Source of the DNA: JAJPJX01 sp964568355 | Lineage (GTDB): Bacteria > Acidobacteriota > Terriglobia > Bryobacterales > Bryobacteraceae | Assembly: GCA_964568355.1 (NCBI GenBank) | Contig: CAZMRK010000082.1 | Location: forward strand, 1-7,030 | DNA: 7,030 nt | Direction of reading: 5' to 3' | Part shown: piece after piece, positions 4,269 to 7,030 of the stretch | Position numbering within the stretch: position 1 is the first letter of the stretch | Layout: every line of letters begins with the position of its first letter | Made by a program: the position numbers and the translations under genes | Notes under the pieces: model-generated | Database searches by the model: none | Told to the model about the DNA's origin: nothing | Seen by the model: only the letters and a program-made list of their open reading frames with translations

Positions 4269-6842
4269 ATGACAAAAGAGCTAATTGTGTCGGCCACCCG
4301 CCGCGAAACCAGAGTCGCGGTGATAGAAGACGAACAGGTGGTCGAAGTGTATTTCCAGCGGGAGAACGAATACTCGCTGGCCGGCAGCATTCACAAGGGG
4401 CGGGTGACCCGTGTGCTTCCCGGAATGCAGTCTGCCTTCGTGGACATCGGGCTGGAACGCGACGCGTTCCTGTATGTCTCCGATTTCTTTGAAGACAACG
4501 AGGAATACGACAAGATTGTCAGCAGCGTTGAAGATAAGATTCTGAAGATGGATAAGGCGCCGGCGGCGACGGCCGTGCCGGTGCTGGAAGCTGCGCCGCC
4601 CGCACGCGCCGAAGAGCCGGTGGCGGAAGCGGCCGCGCCTCCCTCCCCCGCCCCGGCGGCTGGCGGCGAAACGGCGGGAGCCCCGCGGAACGACCGGCAG
4701 GATCGCTCCGAGGATCGCGACGGGCGGGACCGGCGCGGCCGGCGTTCGCGCCGGCGGAGATCCCGCGGCCGGGGGCTTCCCGAATCCAAGTTCTATTCCC
4801 CCGGTACGGCGCCGCACCAGGAGCCGGAGCCCGAGAGCGAGCCGGAGGCGCCGGTCGAGGCCGTTTCGTCGCCGGAAGCGGAAGACGATTTCTTCGTGCT
4901 GCCGGGCGAATCGTTGGCGAAATATTCTCATCCCACGGAAAACGGGGAGGAGAACGGCGAACGCGAGCCGGAAGCCGATGCGGAAGCGGTAGCGGAAACA
5001 GAAGAAGAAGAGAGCGCCGGGCAGCCGGTCGAAGTCGCAGCGGCGCCGGCCGTCATCGAGGAAGTCGTAATCGAGGAAGTAGAGACGAAGACCGAGCCGC
5101 CTACCGCGGAGGAACCGGCGCCGGAGCCCGCATTTGTGGCGGAGCCGGTAGTTGCGGCCCCGGTAGAGGAAACGCCGGCGTCAGCGGACGAGGAGCCTGC
5201 CCCAGTCGCTGAAGCGGCTCCCGAAGAAGTCTCCGAAGAGGAAGAGGCTGTCCCCGAGAAGGTGGAAGAGGCGGCCGTGACCGAGACGGGCGAATTTGCG
5301 CAGGCCGTGGCGGCCGCCGAGGAAGAAGCGGCCGATGAGACAGGCGAAGAGATTGTAGAGGAAGCCTCCGGGGATTTCGAAGCGGAAGCCACCCTTCCGG
5401 CTGAGGATGTGGAGGCGCAGGCGATCGAAGAGGGTCCGGAACCGGCCCGCATTCCGACCAGCCTGACGGCCACCCTCCGCGAACAGGGTCCGCGCTATCT
5501 GCACCGGGTTTCGCGCCGGATGCGGCGCAAGAACCGCGGAGGCGGCGAACAGCAGCCCCGGAACGCCGAGCCCGGACGCGAGTTCCGCCAGCCGGAGCAA
5601 CGCAATGTGGTGCGCGATGCCGCCCGTCCGGACAAATCGCAGCCGAGCATTCAGGAATTATTGCGCGAGGGACAGGAGATTATCGTCCAGATCGCGAAAG
5701 AGCCGCTGGGGCAGAAAGGCGCGCGGATCACCTCCCACATCGCGCTGCCCGGCCGGTTCCTGGTCTACATGCCGACCGTGGACCATATCGGGGTCTCGCG
5801 GAAGATCGCTTCCGACGAAGAACGCGCGCGGTTGAAGCGTGTGCTGCAATCGCATCGCAGCGGCATTCCCGGCGGCTACATCGTCCGGACGGCGGGAGAA
5901 GGGCGAACCGAAGAGGAACTGCGCGCGGACATGATGTTCCTCTACAACTTGTGGCTGGACATGCGGCAAAAGGCGGAGAAGAGGCCGGCGCCTGCCCTCA
6001 TCCACCACGACCTGGACGTGGTGGAGCGGGTTCTGCGCGATCAGCTTACCCTGGCATTCAAGACGATCTGGGTGGACAACGAGGAAGTCTACGAGAGCGT
6101 CCTGCGGTTCGTGCAACGCTTCCAGCCCGCTTTGGTCGGGCGTGTGAAGATGTATACCCGGCCGACGCCGATCTTCGATGAATTTGGCATCACTGCGGAG
6201 CTGGAAAAGGCCCTGCGGCCGAAAGTCTGGCTCAAGTCCGGCGGCTACATCGTCATCAATCAGACCGAGGCGCTGGTCGCGATCGATGTGAATACCGGAA
6301 AATATGTCGGGAAGTCGAACCGGCTCGAAGACACGATTGTCAAAACCAACACCGATGCGATCAAGGAGATCGTGCGGCAGATCCGCCTGCGCGACCTGGG
6401 CGGCATCATCGTGGTGGATTTCATCGATATGGATGAGCGCAAAAACCGCCAAAAGGTGATGCAGGCCCTGGAAGAGGCCATGCGCAGCGATCGCGCTCCC
6501 AACAAGATTCTCCAGTTCAACGATTTCGGGCTGGTGGCAATCACCCGCAAGCGGGTCAAGCAGAGCCTGGAGCGGACTCTCTGCGCTCCCTGCCCCTACT
6601 GCGAGGGCGCCGGGTATGTGAAGAGCGTACAGACCATCGTGGGCGAGATCCTGCAGGAAGCGCAGAAGATCGCCAAGGCCCTCGACAGCGGAGATGTCAT
6701 GCTGCGCGTGAACTCCGAGGTCGCCAAAGTACTCAAATCCAACCAAAACACCTATTTGCAAGAGATCGAAGAGACCCTGGGGCGCACCGTCATCGTCAAA
6801 GGCGATCCGCTGCTGCACCAGGAAAAGTTCGACTTAGCATAA
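4269..6842 (+). CDS. rng: RNase E/G-family endoribonuclease with a large insertion in the S1 domain
   Basis: An 857-residue single-strand-specific endoribonuclease of the RNase E/G family, acting in mRNA decay and rRNA or tRNA processing. The N-terminal S1 half (1 to about 84, with KGRVTRVLPGMQSAFVDIG) is interrupted by about 370 low-complexity residues. The catalytic module resumes near residue 456 with SIQELLREGQ. R540-T541 in the GGYIVRTA segment match the 5'-phosphate sensor. D673 (AIDVNTG) and D717 (VVDFIDM) match the magnesium-binding catalytic pair of E. coli RNase E (D303 and D346). C775-P-Y-C778 is the zinc link that holds dimers together. Removing the insertion leaves about 486 residues, nearly the length of E. 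coli RNase G (489), and no C-terminal degradosome scaffold follows. The start has an excellent Shine-Dalgarno sequence. It probably forms its own transcription unit between the leader and the terminator. Whether it works more like RNase E or RNase G cannot be told from sequence; rng is chosen for the catalytic-core length. Confidence 0.96.
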   Translation: MTKELIVSATRRETRVAVIEDEQVVEVYFQRENEYSLAGSIHKGRVTRVLPGMQSAFVDIGLERDAFLYVSDFFEDNEEYDKIVSSVEDKILKMDKAPAATAVPVLEAAPPARAEEPVAEAAAPPSPAPAAGGETAGAPRNDRQDRSEDRDGRDRRGRRSRRRRSRGRGLPESKFYSPGTAPHQEPEPESEPEAPVEAVSSPEAEDDFFVLPGESLAKYSHPTENGEENGEREPEADAEAVAETEEEESAGQPVEVAAAPAVIEEVVIEEVETKTEPPTAEEPAPEPAFVAEPVVAAPVEETPASADEEPAPVAEAAPEEVSEEEEAVPEKVEEAAVTETGEFAQAVAAAEEEAADETGEEIVEEASGDFEAEATLPAEDVEAQAIEEGPEPARIPTSLTATLREQGPRYLHRVSRRMRRKNRGGGEQQPRNAEPGREFRQPEQRNVVRDAARPDKSQPSIQELLREGQEIIVQIAKEPLGQKGARITSHIALPGRFLVYMPTVDHIGVSRKIASDEERARLKRVLQSHRSGIPGGYIVRTAGEGRTEEELRADMMFLYNLWLDMRQKAEKRPAPALIHHDLDVVERVLRDQLTLAFKTIWVDNEEVYESVLRFVQRFQPALVGRVKMYTRPTPIFDEFGITAELEKALRPKVWLKSGGYIVINQTEALVAIDVNTGKYVGKSNRLEDTIVKTNTDAIKEIVRQIRLRDLGGIIVVDFIDMDERKNRQKVMQALEEAMRSDRAPNKILQFNDFGLVAITRKRVKQSLERTLCAPCPYCEGAGYVKSVQTIVGEILQEAQKIAKALDSGDVMLRVNSEVAKVLKSNQNTYLQEIEETLGRTVIVKGDPLLHQEKFDLA
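4521..5633 (+). other. Disordered, charge-patterned insertion within the S1 domain of the ribonuclease
   Basis: Residues about 85-455 are absent from E. coli RNase G. A Pro/Ala-rich linker (97-139) leads to an Arg/Asp then Arg-rich block (140-168, with runs such as RRSRRRRSRGRG). A long Glu/Ala/Pro/Val-rich acidic stretch (about 180-392) follows, then a second basic block (about 404-450, with VSRRMRRKNRGGG). Two segments stand out as less repetitive: 206-221 (FVLPGESLAKYSH) and 395-423 (beginning IPTSLTATLREQGPRY). The blocks look intrinsically disordered. Basic patches in RNase E scaffolds commonly bind RNA and short motifs recruit partners, so a similar scaffold role is inferred here. Boundaries are approximate. 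Confidence 0.85.
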
Positions 6843-6862
6843 CCGCCACAAGTTCCTACCGA

Positions 6863-6899
6863 AGCGGGGATGGCGCCTTTCGTACCATTCCCGCTTTTT
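6863..6899 (+). terminator. Intrinsic (Rho-independent) terminator of the ribonuclease gene
   Basis: An 11-bp stem (6863-6873 with 6885-6895, one G-T wobble at 6869/6889) closes an 11-nt loop. It is followed directly by a T run at 6895-6899. It begins 21 nt after the ribonuclease stop codon, the expected place and form for a factor-independent terminator on the + strand. Confidence 0.88.
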
Positions 6900-6925
6900 C
6901 CATCGGCGAGGTAGACTGAATAACT

Positions 6926-6931
6926 GGAGGG
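6926..6931 (+). promoter_or_regulatory. Ribosome binding site of the sulfurtransferase gene
   Basis: GGAGGG lies 4 nt before ATG 6936 and supports that start. No clear -10/-35 promoter is visible in the 26 nt between the terminator T run and this site. Confidence 0.75.
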
Positions 6932-6935
6932 AATC

Positions 6936-7030
6936 ATGGGAAATTATGTCCATCCAGAAGTTCTGGTGAGTACGGACTGGGTTCGAAACCATTTGAAGGA
7001 TCCGCAAGTTCGGATCGTCGAAGTCGACGT
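6936..7030 (+). CDS. Rhodanese-type thiosulfate sulfurtransferase, 3' partial
   Basis: The first 31 codons of a gene that runs off the window. The product begins MGNYVHPEVLVSTDW and continues to an RIVEVDV strand. That is the N-terminal signature of two-domain rhodaneses of the thiosulfate/3-mercaptopyruvate sulfurtransferase type (a V(L/S)xxWVxxHL segment, then a (V/I)xxVDV strand). Such enzymes move sulfane sulfur from thiosulfate or mercaptopyruvate to cyanide or thiol acceptors in the cytoplasm. The catalytic cysteine lies in the second domain, outside the window, so activity and substrate cannot be judged. The start is supported by GGAGGG at 6926-6931. The intrinsic terminator just upstream separates it from the ribonuclease gene, so it is probably a new transcription unit with no evident link to cell-wall growth. 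Family assignment is good; the exact subfamily is open. Confidence 0.8.
   Translation, partial: MGNYVHPEVLVSTDWVRNHLKDPQVRIVEVD

Noticed and set aside
4028..4492. GTG-initiated open frame of 154 codons across the ribonuclease leader into the ribonuclease gene
   Set aside because: It overlaps the well-supported ribonuclease gene out of frame, has no good ribosome binding site, and resembles no protein I know. Long open frames arise by chance at this GC content.
5055..5080. 11-bp direct repeat (ATCGAGGAAGT, period 15) in the ribonuclease insertion
   Set aside because: It encodes a repeated IEEV in a low-complexity acidic stretch. It is a local slippage product and not a mobile or regulatory repeat.
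4928..5473. Ser/Ala-rich 181-codon open frame on the - strand opposite the acidic insertion
   Set aside because: Its Ser/Ala/Thr richness is the complement of Glu/Ala/Pro codons on the + strand, with no sign of a real gene.
5658..6818. 386-codon open frame on the - strand opposite the ribonuclease catalytic core
   Set aside because: The opposite strand encodes all diagnostic RNase E/G residues. The antisense frame has the skewed composition of a codon-bias shadow.
6900..6925. Promoter for the sulfurtransferase gene (TAGACT at 6912-6917 as a -10 box)
   Set aside because: There is no matching -35 at the right spacing, and the predicted transcript start would fall on the ribosome binding site.

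Overview
The window is a chromosomal housekeeping segment, all on the + strand. It holds the tail of one penicillin-binding protein 2 (PBP2) gene, a second complete PBP2 gene, rodA, a large RNase E/G-family ribonuclease gene, and the first 31 codons of a rhodanese-type sulfurtransferase. The moderately high GC content, the order PBP2-rodA-Rne/Rng and the protein style suggest an Acidobacteriota genome, perhaps near the Bryobacterales/Terriglobia. That assignment is from memory of gene order and family resemblance, not from a search.

Layout. Positions 1-1012 are the 3' part of a PBP2 gene that begins upstream of the window. Positions 1029-2918 are a full-length PBP2 paralogue (GTG start, 629 aa). 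Positions 2920-4011 are rodA, starting one base after that stop. The three genes are packed like one operon and encode the septum-independent (elongasome) peptidoglycan synthase: RodA polymerises glycan strands and PBP2 cross-links them. Positions 4012-4268 are non-coding, rich in short inverted repeats, and form the leader of the ribonuclease gene at 4269-6842. A strong intrinsic terminator at 6863-6899 closes that gene. A separate rhodanese gene starts at 6936 behind a good ribosome binding site and runs off the window.

I see no mobile element, CRISPR array, tRNA, rRNA, or phage or defence gene, and no wholly unknown system. The points most worth a second look are: (1) the tandem duplication of PBP2, with both copies keeping all catalytic motifs; (2) a Cys/Cys/His/Cys set in both copies that resembles the PBP2 zinc site; (3) an insertion of about 370 low-complexity residues inside the S1 domain of the ribonuclease, patterned basic-acidic-basic and carrying a short ordered-looking island; and (4) the palindrome-rich ribonuclease leader with a possible pairing over its ribosome binding site.
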